Numbered from the stretch's first letter, positions 32,791 to 44,184 are shown. The stretch is DNA of 64,000 nucleotides from an uncultured Verrucomicrobiae bacterium (GCA_937770485.1 CALJHX010000010.1:52094-116093); one strand, 5' to 3'. Notes: generated by a model from the sequence alone, not told the origin. Numbers and translations are program-made.

Positions 32791-35548
32791 CTCGCCTCAA
32801 ACACTTTCAGCTCCGCATCGTTTACGGTCACGACAATATCGAGCTTAGAGTCCCCGTTAAGGTCGATCAGTGCAATCCTCCGGGCATCCCCGGGCACGAC
32901 AAGGCCGGACTCACGGGGCCAGACGGGATAAAAGCCCCCCAAGCCGTCGACCTTGAGAAGCAGACTGACGCCCCCATCCATGTTGCCGGTTTCTCGCTGC
33001 GGGCTACCTGAGTTGCCGACGATGTAGATGTCCGGTTTGTCGTCGTTGGTCAAATCATGAACGACGATGCCGCTTACGGGAAAGGCTTGGGCAATGCGGG
33101 GTAGCTGCACAAAAGAGAAACGGCCATCGCCATCGTTCATAAAGATGCCGGACACCAGCGTGTTCGCCTCGTAACGGCACGCCTTGTCCAGACGGGATTG
33201 CGAGTAAATGGATTCGAGTGATTTGATCGCAAAAGAGTGGAAGGTCGGCAACTTGGCCCTCAAGCCTGGCATGGCATGGTTCGAGCAACTGTAACCACGA
33301 TGGGGGAAACAGACTTCACCTTCGAACTTGGCCTCGAGGATTCGCTGCGTGCCCGTCCCGTCAAAATCACCGTAGAAAAGCAGCTCGGGCTTGGAAACAG
33401 TGGCCTTGTATTTCGTATTGAGACCGGTGTTTCCAGCGACCAGATCAATATCACCGTCGCCATCCAAGTCACCGGCAGCTAGGCTGCTCCACCAACCGGT
33501 AACTTTTTCCATACCCGACCCGGCCGAAACCCTGCGCAGGCTACCTTGAACATTTTGGATGACCTCGACCGGACCCCATTCAGTGGTCACGACCAGTTCC
33601 GGCCAAGCATCACCATTGGTATCTGCCCAGACGGCGGCTGTAACCATCCCCAACTCCCCAAGCCCAGCACCCGGCGCAATATCACTGAATCGCACAATGC
33701 CGTTACTGGAGTCGTTGCGGAGCAGGCAACTGCGCGGTGTCTCGGGATATTTGCCGGGAACAACTCGGCCGCCGACGAAAACGTCAAGATCCCCATCCTT
33801 GTCATAATCAGCCACCGCAGCAGGGCCACCACTCGCCGAAACACCGGGCAGTGCATTATTTGGGGCCGCTGAAAAGTTGCCATTCCCGTCGTTCAAGTAG
33901 AGACGATCCTTGAATACAGGTGAGCCCGCGCTGCCCTCGACGCCCCCGCTGACGACGTACAGGTCCGAGTCACCGTCATTGTCAGCATCAAAAAAAAGGG
34001 GCGTGACATCCTCGCATTCAGCGTGCTGCCTGAACGGACCCAAACCTCGCAACTCGAAAAGGTTTCCGGTTTTTCCCGGTTTAGACCTGCGAAAATAGAT
34101 TCGCCCCGCGGTGCCTGCCGCCTGAGCGAGATAGAAATCCTCCAGACCGTCACCATCAACATCTGCAAAGGCAATGCCGGGGCCAAGCTGAGAATGTTTA
34201 CCGGGGAGTAGCGGCTGCCGGGAAAAGTCGTCGAAAGGACGCTCACGATGGCGAACCCCTTTCAAACGATCAACTGCCACGAACAGGGATCTCCTTTCCT
34301 GGGATAGTTTCTCCTCCACTGAAACGGTAGCCGGCTCGGTGATTGTGTACCGCCTATTCGCCTTCAGGCTCTCAAAGGACTGATTGCGGCCGCTGGGCCA
34401 TGTTACTGTCAGCGATTGGATTTCCTTTTGGTTGCCCAGGCCAAAGTGCAGGGCCGGCTCCGGGCAGGACATGAAGCCGCGAGCCGAGGTGAGATAGCGG
34501 GTCAATTTTTGATCCGTATTTACCAACCTAACTGCCACGGTGGAACCAATGCCAAACCGGTTGCTTGCCGTCCCAACAAGTTGCACAACAATCCGATGAC
34601 CTGATGCACCGGTGTTCTCGAAGATCGATGGAGGGCCGTCGAAGTTGTTCACCACCACATCTAGGTTTCCGTCCCCGTTCAGATCCGACAAAACGGAACC
34701 GAAACTAACACTTTTACTGCCCAACTTCCACTCGGTAACACTCTCCCGCATTTTCAGCCCGGCCTGGTTTCAAAATACCCGGTTGGTTTGGAGAAGAGGT
34801 TTCTGCGCATACCAGAAGTCGTAATAACGATCCCAACCGTCCTTCGAGGGTGCCCTTGCACGGAGATCGCTGTTCAACCAGTCGCGGCTCAGGGAAAACG
34901 GTTCGTTGAGCAGCGAATCGGGGGCAGGAAGCCGGTTTGTAACAAGGAACAGATCCAGGTCACCATCCGGATCATAGTCCGCGAACGTGCCCACAATGAT
35001 CGCTCCGCTAAAATCCACGCCAAGGTCATTGGCGCTTTCGACGAGTACACGCCCACCACCCTCAGGGCGGTTCAAATAGAGCCGGTTTGGACAGTCAAAA
35101 CCGCACACATAGAGGTCAAGCCAGCCGTCATTATCGACATCCGCCCATGAAGCACGGGTCGCCCAATTACCCGCGGGCGCTGGCGGTTTCAGAAGAGTCG
35201 ATCTATTGGCAAACTGGAATTGCCCAGATTCCTGAATAACTGCCCGCCGTTGGTTTAACCTCAAATGAACAGATCAGGATAGCCGTCCTGGTCATAGTCT
35301 CCGGCAGCCACACCCGCCCCGGAAAAGGCATTCGTAAGCTGATCCCTGTGTTTCGCAGGCGGATTCCATCGGTGAACAAAGTCTATACCTGCTCCAGAGA
35401 CATCAATCGGCCGGAAAAGCTTCGAATGCTTTTGGCCAGTACCACCCATTTCGAGAGCTCTCTCCTGAAGTTGAGCGAACGGGTTTTGTTCGCCCGCGAC
35501 AAGAAGGCTCAAAACGACGAGCTCAATGGAGCGCAAACGAGCTAACAA
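32787..35548 (-). pseudogene. CRTAC1-like FG-GAP/ASPIC-UnbV gene with several disabling changes
   Basis: Three consecutive ORFs of one family; TGA at 35261-35263, TAA at 35255-35257, frameshift near 35220, TGA at 34770-34772. Confidence 0.85.
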
Positions 35549-35674
35549 CTCGTGAGTGTAATCAAGTCACTTTCAAAAACAACCGATCAGTACCCCGTGG
35601 CGCAAAAACTACATACCGACCCTGCGCCTAGCAAATGGTGAAGGATTCAGGCCTTCACCTTGGCTTCATGGGGG

Positions 35675-35908
35675 TTACTTCCTGACTCGACCAAACCAGG
35701 CCCCATCGTCAGCCGTTATTTGCATCGGGCTTTCGCCGTTTACATCGTTCCACTGGCCGTTAACAGTCGGGGCAGACTGCAATGTGCCGTCAAATGTAAT
35801 CGTCAGCGGACCGTCAGCGTTATTGACAACGACAACGGCGGTAGGAACTTCCGCCAGCGGAGACAAGCCTTCTGCGATTTTTTGATCACAACCGCTAATC
35901 AAAGCCAC
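35675..35908 (-). pseudogene. C-terminal remnant of a LamG-type secreted protein
   Basis: VVVVNNADGPLTITFDGTLQSAPTVNGQWNDVNGESPMQITADDGAWFGRVRK parallels the C-terminus VVNNGDGTVTITFEGTLQSAPTVNGPWENVDAPSPLTIPSDQAQQYGRAVTE of the giant genes. Confidence 0.7.
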
Positions 35909-38900
35909 TTTGAACTAAGGAGTCTGTCTACTGGAGCGCTCTGCTTGACTCCGGGCTGCAAATCGCGCTCGACACAAAAAAGAGGCCGGGCACTTGGCCC
36001 GGCCTCTGGTGTGTGTTCTCTTTTGGTTATTCAACCAAATTACTCTGTCACGGCTCGTCCGTACTGCTGCGCCTGGTCTGACGGGATCGTCAGCGGGCTT
36101 GGTGCATCCACATTCTCCCAAGGACCATTCACCGTCGGCGCCGACTGTAGTGTGCCTTCAAATGTGATCGTCACCGTGCCGTCTCCGTTGTTCACAACGC
36201 TTAGCGCCGGTCCATCTCCACCGCCACCACCGCCGGCAGTCCCGAGCAGTTCGATCTCAGCAATCTGCATACAGCAGGTGCTCGCTCCCGCTGTTGTCGG
36301 GAAGCTCAACTCATAGGTCGTGTAGGCCACATCATTTGCGAAGGATACCTCTTGGCGCTCGAAACGAGCTCCAAAGGCTGGAACATCTCCCGAGGCTATC
36401 TCGGTAAAGGTTGCCCCGCCGTCATTGGATCCCGACAACACAAAGGTCGCTGGGTCCCTATCCGGCGCATCATTGGCCGATGTCAGCCCCAAACCGCTCA
36501 CCACTCCACCTCCGGTGGTTATGGTCAAGCCAGATGGGCTGTCATTTGCTCCATCAAAGTTCAGGTACTTCGTTGACGAGTCGTTATCGATCGCAAATCC
36601 GGCATGCTCACCAGCCGGGTGATTATCCGAACTCGGCACAACCGCGTCACCGGCAGCGCTGATGTCAACTGGCCCTTCAACTACCGGTACCCATGGTGAG
36701 AGATAATCTCCACTGATCGGCAGCGCATCTGGAACAATCGCGTCGCCCGTGGTCCACGCCACTGCAACGTTGTCTCCTCCGCCACCTTCCTTGTTCAGAA
36801 TCTCGATGTAGTAGGCCTTGCCTGCTTCCAACGAAATGAACTCAGAGGTTGCTTCGTCTCCTACCGCCTGATACGCGCGGATCGGCTGCCAACCTGTCTC
36901 CTTCGCAATCAACACTCGATTGGAGGGACTCTCATCCGTGCTCAACCACAACTGCGAGTTGTCATCCGACGCTATGGCAAACTGATAGTCACCAGTAGCT
37001 GGCGGATGTAGGAAACCGATCATCTGAACACCGTAGTTGTCCTCCACGTTACCTTCCGGCTTCGTGTTGATATCTCCAGTCTGCGGCCACTCAATGTAAC
37101 TCACACTCTCCTCAAAATCAGGAGAATCTGGAAACTTGGAACTAGTAACGAGGTCGTTGAATCCTCCACTGATACCTTGGTACTGACGCACCGAGATGCT
37201 TCCTGCCGCCGTGGCGGGTGCCTTCGTGCCCAGTGTGTAGAGCTCCCATACCGGGATCGTGAAGGTCGTCTCAAGCGTCGTCGTCTCGCCTGCGCTATCC
37301 TTAAAGGTCGCGCTGACTGTGTGCTCGGTACCCGCTTCAATCGCTCCAGTGCCTGCAGAGATCGAGTAAGTCTTACCCGACTGCGTCACACCAGAGAACT
37401 GTTTGCTCCATGTACCCTCAGATGCCGTTGATTCCAACGCGGCACCACCCAGCGAGATCACCACCGAGGCGGCGTCCAGTGTTGTGGCTCCATCTGTCAC
37501 GTTCAACGTCACTGTCGCCTTAGGATCCATCGAGTTGCCTTCGGCAACACTCACCGACGAACTCAGTGCCGACAGAGCCGGTACCGTCACTTTGCCGGCG
37601 AAGTACATGCCAGGGATCCCTTCCTGATTTCCGGCCGGGACACTGTCTATATCCTCACTCGGCATGCGCCAGCCAACTGTCATCCAGTCGCCTCCACCGC
37701 CCTCCTTCAGGATTGCCTCCATGTAGTACTGCTGTCCTTTCACCAGATCCACCGTGCCCGAAAGGCCTCCGTCGTCCAGCGTGAAGTTTTTGCAGCAACC
37801 GTCCTCATGGGCCACCTGAACCGCGTTGGCCGGATCCGTATCGGTGCTGAGCCTCAATACGCTAGCGTCATCACTGGCAAGGTAGAACCGGTAGGTACCG
37901 CTCTCAGGCGCCGTCAGGATGCCGCTCATCCGACCACCGTAGTTGTCACGGCCATTACCATCAAACCCGCCGGCCAACGCTGTGCGCGTGTTCCAACTCG
38001 ATGCAAACGTCGCCCCATCCGGTGAATCGGGGTAGCGCGCATCGTTGATCAGGTTGTCAAGGTGTTCCGGGAGATGGCCACCAATGCCGTCCCACCACTC
38101 CCATGCGACATGATTATCAAATGTGATTGTTCCATCTCCATTGTTAACCGGACGATCCGGCACGCTGATGCTCCAAGCCTTTGAAACCCCATTGTATGAA
38201 ACATTGGCCGTCGCCGTTCCACTGGCCAATCCGGTCGCCGTACCTGTGATCGTGATCGTGGTCCCGTCGGTTGACACCTCGGTGGCAACGTCCTGACCGT
38301 TCACGCTCAACTGTGCACCTGTCGCGTCGTCTGCCCTCTTGTAGAGAGTGACAGAGAGCTGCGCTGAACCGTCTGCAGTAGCCGTGTCAGGCGACGCAGA
38401 AACAAAGATCGGATGAGTCGGCGCCGCAGGAAGGATGCTCCTGTCACCCTCGGCCAGGGCAATGATCTGATCCTCGTCCAGCGCGGAGGCAAACACCGCG
38501 AAGTCGTCAATGACACCCCGCAGACTGTTGTTGCCATTCTGGTCACCACCAATGTTCAGGAAGTTGATGTCGGTCGGCAATGGATTGGTGTTATCTCCAT
38601 CATGGAAGAGCTCACCATCAATCCAGATCTCCTTCGCGTCCTCGTTCTTGATGAAGACGTAGTGATGCCACGTATCGAGCATCTCATCCGTCTCGACGTC
38701 ACCGTCAACCCATCCACCGATGTCGGCGGCGTTCGCGTTGATCCGCTGTGTGCCGCCATCGCAACAACCGGCTGTGTCCCAGTAAATCTCGCCGTTGCTC
38801 CACGGTACGTGGGCCTGCATCGCACGACCCGGTTCCGCCCAGAAACTAGACGTGCTCGGGATCGAGTAGTTCTTCTGCCAGAACGCCACCGTCACCGTGT

Positions 38901-41900
38901 TCACAGATGAAGCAATGTTCAAAAACTCACCAGCGGCAACATGCACATGCTGGTTGCCTCCAGCGGTGAAGTCCATCGCCATTCCATCATGCGCGTCATC
39001 GGTAAATGCTGCGTCGTTGCGCAGTTCACCCACCAACCCGTACACACTGTCGATCGTTGTTCCACTTCCCATGTCCAGGTTGAAATCCCAGAACCCTATC
39101 GGGTTGGGGCCATCACCAAGTTCATCATGACCAAAGTAGCTCCACGATTTACTCTCTCCATTCCAGGACAGCGTCACGTTAACCATTCCCTTCGCTCCTC
39201 CCGGATTGGCTGTGATCGTCGTGGTGCCCCCATCAGTCGCCAGCGTGTGATCTACCACAGCACCATTGACCGAGACTGACACTTCCGTAAAGGCCACTCC
39301 ACGGTTATTGAACGTCGCCGAAATGCTCGCTGTATCTGCAATCGCCGCCCCAGAGGGTCCGTTCGAGTTCAGGATCGGTGTACGCGGACCGTCCAGTACT
39401 GAGGAGTACGGCGAGAGGTAATCACTTGAAATCGGCAGCGCACCAGGCTCAGGGGCTGACGGACCATCTTCGGGCAGGCTCCACGCCACCGCCAGGTTGT
39501 CTCCGCCGCCGCCTTCATTCACAAAGGCCTCAATGAAGTACACCTGACCCGCTTCCAGGAAGATCTCCGACGAGGTCGTCTCCGCCCGGTAGTCCCGTAC
39601 TGGCTGCCAACCACCCTGGCTGGCTATCAACTTCGCGTTGGCCGGACTCTCGTCGGTCGACAACCACAACTGCCCGTTGTCGTCGCACGCCAGTGCAAAG
39701 ATATACTCACCGGTCTCCGGCGGGTAAATGTAGCCCATCATGTGCGTACCGTAGTTGTCACGAACGTTCCCTGCCGGTGGCACCTCAATGTCTCCACTGG
39801 CTGGCCACTCAAAGTAAGTCCCCAACGTGCTCACATCCGGTGAATCCGGGAAATTGGCAGCACCCATGAGTTGGGCAATGCTAGTCCCACCTACACCGTG
39901 ATACTCGCGAATACTGATCAAACCCTCCGGCTCGGCCGGCACATCACCCGAACGGGCGTACAATCCCGGCACTTCGAAACTCCACTCGGTCGCACGGGTA
40001 ATCCCGTTGGATTCCTCAAACGACAAAGAAGCCGTGTGCGCTCCCACCGGAAGCGAATCCGGCGAGTAGCTGATCGTCACGATGTCTCCACTCTTGGACA
40101 CACTCGCGTCAACCGCTTCGCCGTTCAGGCTCAACACCACCGTGTCCTGCTTGACCGTCGTGTCCTCATTCTGAACCGTAACTACTACCTCAGAACTCTT
40201 GACCATCGTGTCTCCGGGGGTCGGCGATACCGACAACACCTTCGCACGACCAGTCGTTGCTCGTACCGTCGTGCTCTCATCCACAACCGCACCCTTGATC
40301 GTGTAGGCCTTGATCGAGCCCTCCACATCCGGGTCGTTGATCAGCGTCTTCTCGCCGTTCACATATGAGAATATCTCAATGTTGGCTCCACCGCCGCCTT
40401 CCCACCACGCCACGCGATAGGGATACAGTCCCGGCTTGTCCACAAAGATCTCAAAGTTCGTGTCCGAAGCTCCCCGGCCTCCATTAAACATGCCGACCGT
40501 CTGCGCCAGTAGATCACCAAAGTTGGCTCCAAACGATGCGTTGAACCCGTCATCCGAGTTCACTCCAAACTTGTACGCACCACGTTCCAACTCCAGCAGC
40601 GCGATGTACTCAGAGGCGATACCGTCGGTCGAGTCACCCCAGCCAGGGATGCCTGTAATTGGCTCGTCCTCGTATCCGTTGTCCGCGTTGAAGTTGCCCA
40701 CCGCACCCGGTGCATCCTGGTTCTGGTTCACCACCTGAACAATCTCAGGATAGTAGCTCCAGCCCTCAAACGAATCCATGTCCGCCTCGTTCAGGTACTG
40801 CTCCTCCGTGTCCACATCGATGTAACCACCGTTAATCTGTTTCTCAGCGTTTACCCACTGATTGCCGTGCAGTTCGCCCACGTCCATCTGCCCCACCGAG
40901 ATCTGCGTCGCGTAAACCAGGAATCCTGACTCACCCTTCATCGAGTCCGGCAGCGCTACAGTGGTATCAATCGATGTGTAAGGCTTGACCGTGAATTCCT
41001 TCTCCAGCTTCGTGCTGTTTCCGTTTGTATCCGTCACAGACACTTTTACGATATGTACTGAGTCCGCGGCCAGCAGTTCTGCCGACTCATACGAGACTGC
41101 CGTCACCCCTTCGGCCTTCGACTTTGTCACATCGACATCCGCCCCGTCAAAGTTCACCGCGATGCTCTCTGGATCCACAGTGGCTCCATCAACATCCTTT
41201 ACCTGAAAACTAAACCCAACTGCATTGGACACCATTCCGGCCAACCTGGGTTTCGGAATCGCTCCTCCTGCAGAAATAGTAACGAGAGCCTTGCCGTCCC
41301 CACCATTCCAGATCGAGGCAATCTCATCCTCCGTGATCGGGCGATCCCATACTCCGACATCGTCTATCATGCCGTGCCAGGTCCTGCCCCGTGCATCGGG
41401 GTTATCCCCTATCATCATCGGGAAATCATTGCTTTCAATGCTGGGTGCGCCTGCGGTTCCTTCAATCTCTCCGTCAACATAAAAACGCACCTCGCCGCCG
41501 TCCGGATCGCTCACCAATACAATGTGGTGAATCGCCCCATCACTGACATCGGTAGTGCCCTGTGAGACATCTCCGCTGCCTCCGTTGGCTGTAAAGACAC
41601 TCTCTCCACCACGACGGTGCACGCGCCACCTGTTGCCTTCGCCCTTGGCAATCAACGCCTGCCAGCTCTTGCCGAAGGAATCAACAGTGAACCAAGCCGA
41701 GATTGAAAAGCCGGTGCCATCCTGAAAATCAAACATCTCCTCGTTCTCAACCGGTGTCTCTACAAACTGGTCGACACCGTCAAGGGCGATGCCTTGTCCA
41801 AACTGCCCATCAGCGTAGGAAATCTCTTCACCACCCTGACCGGTACCGTGACTGTCACCAACGGCGTCATCCAGATCGCCGTCGAATGGCCAGTAGGCTA

Positions 41901-42574
41901 TCAAACCAGGTACTGTCTCGACTGGTCCACCGCTTCCTTCCTCAAGAACGATCTTAAAGTTGTCGATGAATTGATTGGCATTGGCTCCGCCTGTCCGTCC
42001 CCCGATGGCGATCCGTGCATTTTCAATGGACTCGAAGTCCGGAATGTTGACTGCGTCATGAATTAATTCGCCATTGTAGGAAATCGTAAGGTCTCCGTCA
42101 GGAGTCAGCTCCATTTCCACCGGCCACCAACCTTCGGTATCCAATGTGGATTCGTCCTGAGTCCCCATCGGCACGGTAGCCACTATCTCTTTCCCCCATT
42201 TTATGTCGATCGCGGGTCCTTCCGCAGCGCCATTATCCCAGTTGTCGAAACAGATTATCAGCTTTGAACCTCCTGCCCCAGGACCCTCCTCGCCGAATGC
42301 CTCAACCGCATCAAAATCATCGGAAATCGACATGCTCAGACCATCGGCCTGGGTGTCCGTTCCACCGTCAATCAAAATGTCGAAAGTTATTTTGAATTTA
42401 TCGACTGTTCCGATGTCCTCACTGAGCCATCCACCTAATTGACTATTTTCAGCTCGCGTTATAACCAAAGCCCCGCTGTCATCAACTCCTTCGTCCTCAC
42501 TGTGCTCTGCACTCCCGGCTACCTCTGATCCGTCCGGCAAGCCACCGTTGAAATCCCATGTCACACTTCTTTCC
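35890..42574. repeat. Large duplicated block, copy B (partner 14149..20825)
   Basis: Near-identical sequence at a constant offset of +21749 across the main block. Confidence 0.95.
35975..36007 (-). terminator. Rho-independent terminator downstream of giant LamG gene copy B
   Basis: Same hairpin plus T tract as 14226..14258. Confidence 0.85.
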
Positions 42575-43884
42575 GGCGTACCGGAAGAAGTTTGACGAAT
42601 GATCAAGCCACTAACACCACCGGTGTTGTCTTCCAGGTGCATATACCAGAGAGGTTCACCCGCTCCCACATTCACCTCGACTGTGGCACTGCCCTGAGCG
42701 AAGTTGCCCGTGTTCTCTTCTTCAGGCTCTTCACCGGTCCAGATCTTGGCAACCTGATTGTCATCCGTCGTCCGGCCTTCGAAAACCGTAACCTTGTAGC
42801 TGCCTGCTGGCAGACCATCAAATCGCATGCGTGCTGTGGTTCCGGCTGTATCGGCAATCTTGAAGAAGTAATCATTGCGAGCCTCCTGCGGCACGACTAC
42901 CCCATCGTATTCAGCTCCCTCGCCTGGCTGGGCAGGGTTGTTTGGGTTAAATCCATCGTCGAGCGCGGTCAGCGTAGCGCCGCCTCCCAAATCTACAGTT
43001 TCATCCATCACGAGGTTGTCGAACGTGATCCACGGGTCTGGTGACGCGCCGGCTGAATTAGCGGCTGCGCCGCCGAAGTCGATGAGAAAACTTGCTAGCG
43101 GAGCATTTTGGGCGGGGATTCCACCACTGTTCAACGAACCTACCTCATCCGCACTAAGGGCACGGTCCCATATGGCTACGTCATCGATCACACCGGTCAC
43201 CCAGTGCGACGCATTGTCACGTAAAATTCCGCCTATTGTTGTCGCGTTTATGTCGTCCCAACCAGATTCTGGCTTCGCTGCAATCTCCAAATCATCGAGT
43301 ACTCCGTCGACATAAATGCTACGCTCGAGATCCTCCTGCACAAACACCACGTGATGCCAATCACCATCAAACGGTTCCGCGGTAGAGAAAATGTGGCCGA
43401 CCGTCGGCCCTGCCCCACGGATGTAAATATCGATTGTTCCATCCGAACCGTTATTCTTGGTTCCAATATTAAACAAAGGGGTATTATTACCCTCTGTATT
43501 GGACTCGGAAAATACGCGCAGATCGCTCTGGCCATTCCCGTCCAACTGGGACCAGAACGAAATGGTGAACGAATCATTCTTGTTCGCCGGTAGGGCATCC
43601 CCCTCCTCGTTCTTGCGCCACAGAAGTGTCTGATCGGCATTAGAAAAGGAAATCGCATTTCCGTAAATGCCCTCCACTACATTGTCAGCGGTCATGTTGT
43701 CGACGTTCATGTCGTAGCCGCTCACCACGTCAGGCGTGGTTTCACCGTTTATCTCATCCAGCGGCCAATGGGCCACCAGACCTTCCGTAAGTTGCGCATT
43801 CACGCTGGCGATGCCAACGAACATGAATGCCGTCAACATTCCCGCTGCGATAAAGCGACGGGCCGTCATTAGTTTCTTAATCAT
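36040..43884 (-). CDS. Giant (2614 aa) LamG/PA14 multidomain secreted protein, intact copy B
   Basis: Signal peptide AAGMLTAFMFVGIASVNAQL; LamG-like LIAYWPFDGDLDDAVGDSHG and PA14-like NYGTHMMGYIYPPETGEYIFALACDDNGQLWLSTDESPANAKLIASQGGWQPVRDY modules. Confidence 0.9.
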   Translation of the reverse strand: MIKKLMTARRFIAAGMLTAFMFVGIASVNAQLTEGLVAHWPLDEINGETTPDVVSGYDMNVDNMTADNVVEGIYGNAISFSNADQTLLWRKNEEGDALPANKNDSFTISFWSQLDGNGQSDLRVFSESNTEGNNTPLFNIGTKNNGSDGTIDIYIRGAGPTVGHIFSTAEPFDGDWHHVVFVQEDLERSIYVDGVLDDLEIAAKPESGWDDINATTIGGILRDNASHWVTGVIDDVAIWDRALSADEVGSLNSGGIPAQNAPLASFLIDFGGAAANSAGASPDPWITFDNLVMDETVDLGGGATLTALDDGFNPNNPAQPGEGAEYDGVVVPQEARNDYFFKIADTAGTTARMRFDGLPAGSYKVTVFEGRTTDDNQVAKIWTGEEPEEENTGNFAQGSATVEVNVGAGEPLWYMHLEDNTGGVSGLIIRQTSSGTPERSVTWDFNGGLPDGSEVAGSAEHSEDEGVDDSGALVITRAENSQLGGWLSEDIGTVDKFKITFDILIDGGTDTQADGLSMSISDDFDAVEAFGEEGPGAGGSKLIICFDNWDNGAAEGPAIDIKWGKEIVATVPMGTQDESTLDTEGWWPVEMELTPDGDLTISYNGELIHDAVNIPDFESIENARIAIGGRTGGANANQFIDNFKIVLEEGSGGPVETVPGLIAYWPFDGDLDDAVGDSHGTGQGGEEISYADGQFGQGIALDGVDQFVETPVENEEMFDFQDGTGFSISAWFTVDSFGKSWQALIAKGEGNRWRVHRRGGESVFTANGGSGDVSQGTTDVSDGAIHHIVLVSDPDGGEVRFYVDGEIEGTAGAPSIESNDFPMMIGDNPDARGRTWHGMIDDVGVWDRPITEDEIASIWNGGDGKALVTISAGGAIPKPRLAGMVSNAVGFSFQVKDVDGATVDPESIAVNFDGADVDVTKSKAEGVTAVSYESAELLAADSVHIVKVSVTDTNGNSTKLEKEFTVKPYTSIDTTVALPDSMKGESGFLVYATQISVGQMDVGELHGNQWVNAEKQINGGYIDVDTEEQYLNEADMDSFEGWSYYPEIVQVVNQNQDAPGAVGNFNADNGYEDEPITGIPGWGDSTDGIASEYIALLELERGAYKFGVNSDDGFNASFGANFGDLLAQTVGMFNGGRGASDTNFEIFVDKPGLYPYRVAWWEGGGGANIEIFSYVNGEKTLINDPDVEGSIKAYTIKGAVVDESTTVRATTGRAKVLSVSPTPGDTMVKSSEVVVTVQNEDTTVKQDTVVLSLNGEAVDASVSKSGDIVTISYSPDSLPVGAHTASLSFEESNGITRATEWSFEVPGLYARSGDVPAEPEGLISIREYHGVGGTSIAQLMGAANFPDSPDVSTLGTYFEWPASGDIEVPPAGNVRDNYGTHMMGYIYPPETGEYIFALACDDNGQLWLSTDESPANAKLIASQGGWQPVRDYRAETTSSEIFLEAGQVYFIEAFVNEGGGGDNLAVAWSLPEDGPSAPEPGALPISSDYLSPYSSVLDGPRTPILNSNGPSGAAIADTASISATFNNRGVAFTEVSVSVNGAVVDHTLATDGGTTTITANPGGAKGMVNVTLSWNGESKSWSYFGHDELGDGPNPIGFWDFNLDMGSGTTIDSVYGLVGELRNDAAFTDDAHDGMAMDFTAGGNQHVHVAAGEFLNIASSVNTVTVAFWQKNYSIPSTSSFWAEPGRAMQAHVPWSNGEIYWDTAGCCDGGTQRINANAADIGGWVDGDVETDEMLDTWHHYVFIKNEDAKEIWIDGELFHDGDNTNPLPTDINFLNIGGDQNGNNSLRGVIDDFAVFASALDEDQIIALAEGDRSILPAAPTHPIFVSASPDTATADGSAQLSVTLYKRADDATGAQLSVNGQDVATEVSTDGTTITITGTATGLASGTATANVSYNGVSKAWSISVPDRPVNNGDGTITFDNHVAWEWWDGIGGHLPEHLDNLINDARYPDSPDGATFASSWNTRTALAGGFDGNGRDNYGGRMSGILTAPESGTYRFYLASDDASVLRLSTDTDPANAVQVAHEDGCCKNFTLDDGGLSGTVDLVKGQQYYMEAILKEGGGGDWMTVGWRMPSEDIDSVPAGNQEGIPGMYFAGKVTVPALSALSSSVSVAEGNSMDPKATVTLNVTDGATTLDAASVVISLGGAALESTASEGTWSKQFSGVTQSGKTYSISAGTGAIEAGTEHTVSATFKDSAGETTTLETTFTIPVWELYTLGTKAPATAAGSISVRQYQGISGGFNDLVTSSKFPDSPDFEESVSYIEWPQTGDINTKPEGNVEDNYGVQMIGFLHPPATGDYQFAIASDDNSQLWLSTDESPSNRVLIAKETGWQPIRAYQAVGDEATSEFISLEAGKAYYIEILNKEGGGGDNVAVAWTTGDAIVPDALPISGDYLSPWVPVVEGPVDISAAGDAVVPSSDNHPAGEHAGFAIDNDSSTKYLNFDGANDSPSGLTITTGGGVVSGLGLTSANDAPDRDPATFVLSGSNDGGATFTEIASGDVPAFGARFERQEVSFANDVAYTTYELSFPTTAGASTCCMQIAEIELLGTAGGGGGGDGPALSVVNNGDGTVTITFEGTLQSAPTVNGPWENVDAPSPLTIPSDQAQQYGRAVTE

Positions 43885-44184
43885 GGTTTGGTTATAGTTT
43901 GGGGTTGTTTTAGGTTTAATAAGTTAACTTCTGAAAAATAAAAATCACAGGTTGTTTGTATATTAACTTGTTCAAAAAAATATAATTTTTCTTTTAAAGT
44001 TCGATCTACAATACTTTGAGAGACGGGTTGATATCGAAAAGAGGGTGTTACCTCAAGCTTTTTTTGAAAAAAAATTATTCACATGTTGTTCTCATTTTTC
44101 GGTTTTTATGAACCATCAGACTATCTCGCTGCCTCACTGCAGGCATTGACAATTCCTCTCCAATGCCCGACGAATTCCCAGCCG

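Noticed and set aside
34770-34772. In-frame TGA in the CRTAC1-like locus 32787-35548 as a second selenocysteine codon
   Set aside because: Aligned family reading suggests replacement of an Arg/Gln-type residue (LAFQNKGDLQF versus RVF-stop-NQAGLKM); no SECIS-like hairpin seen downstream, and the same gene has TGA, TAA and a frameshift elsewhere, so it is a pseudogene.
35255-35263. TGA at 35261-35263 as a recoded codon
   Set aside because: Followed two codons later by TAA and then a frameshift; decay is the simpler explanation.
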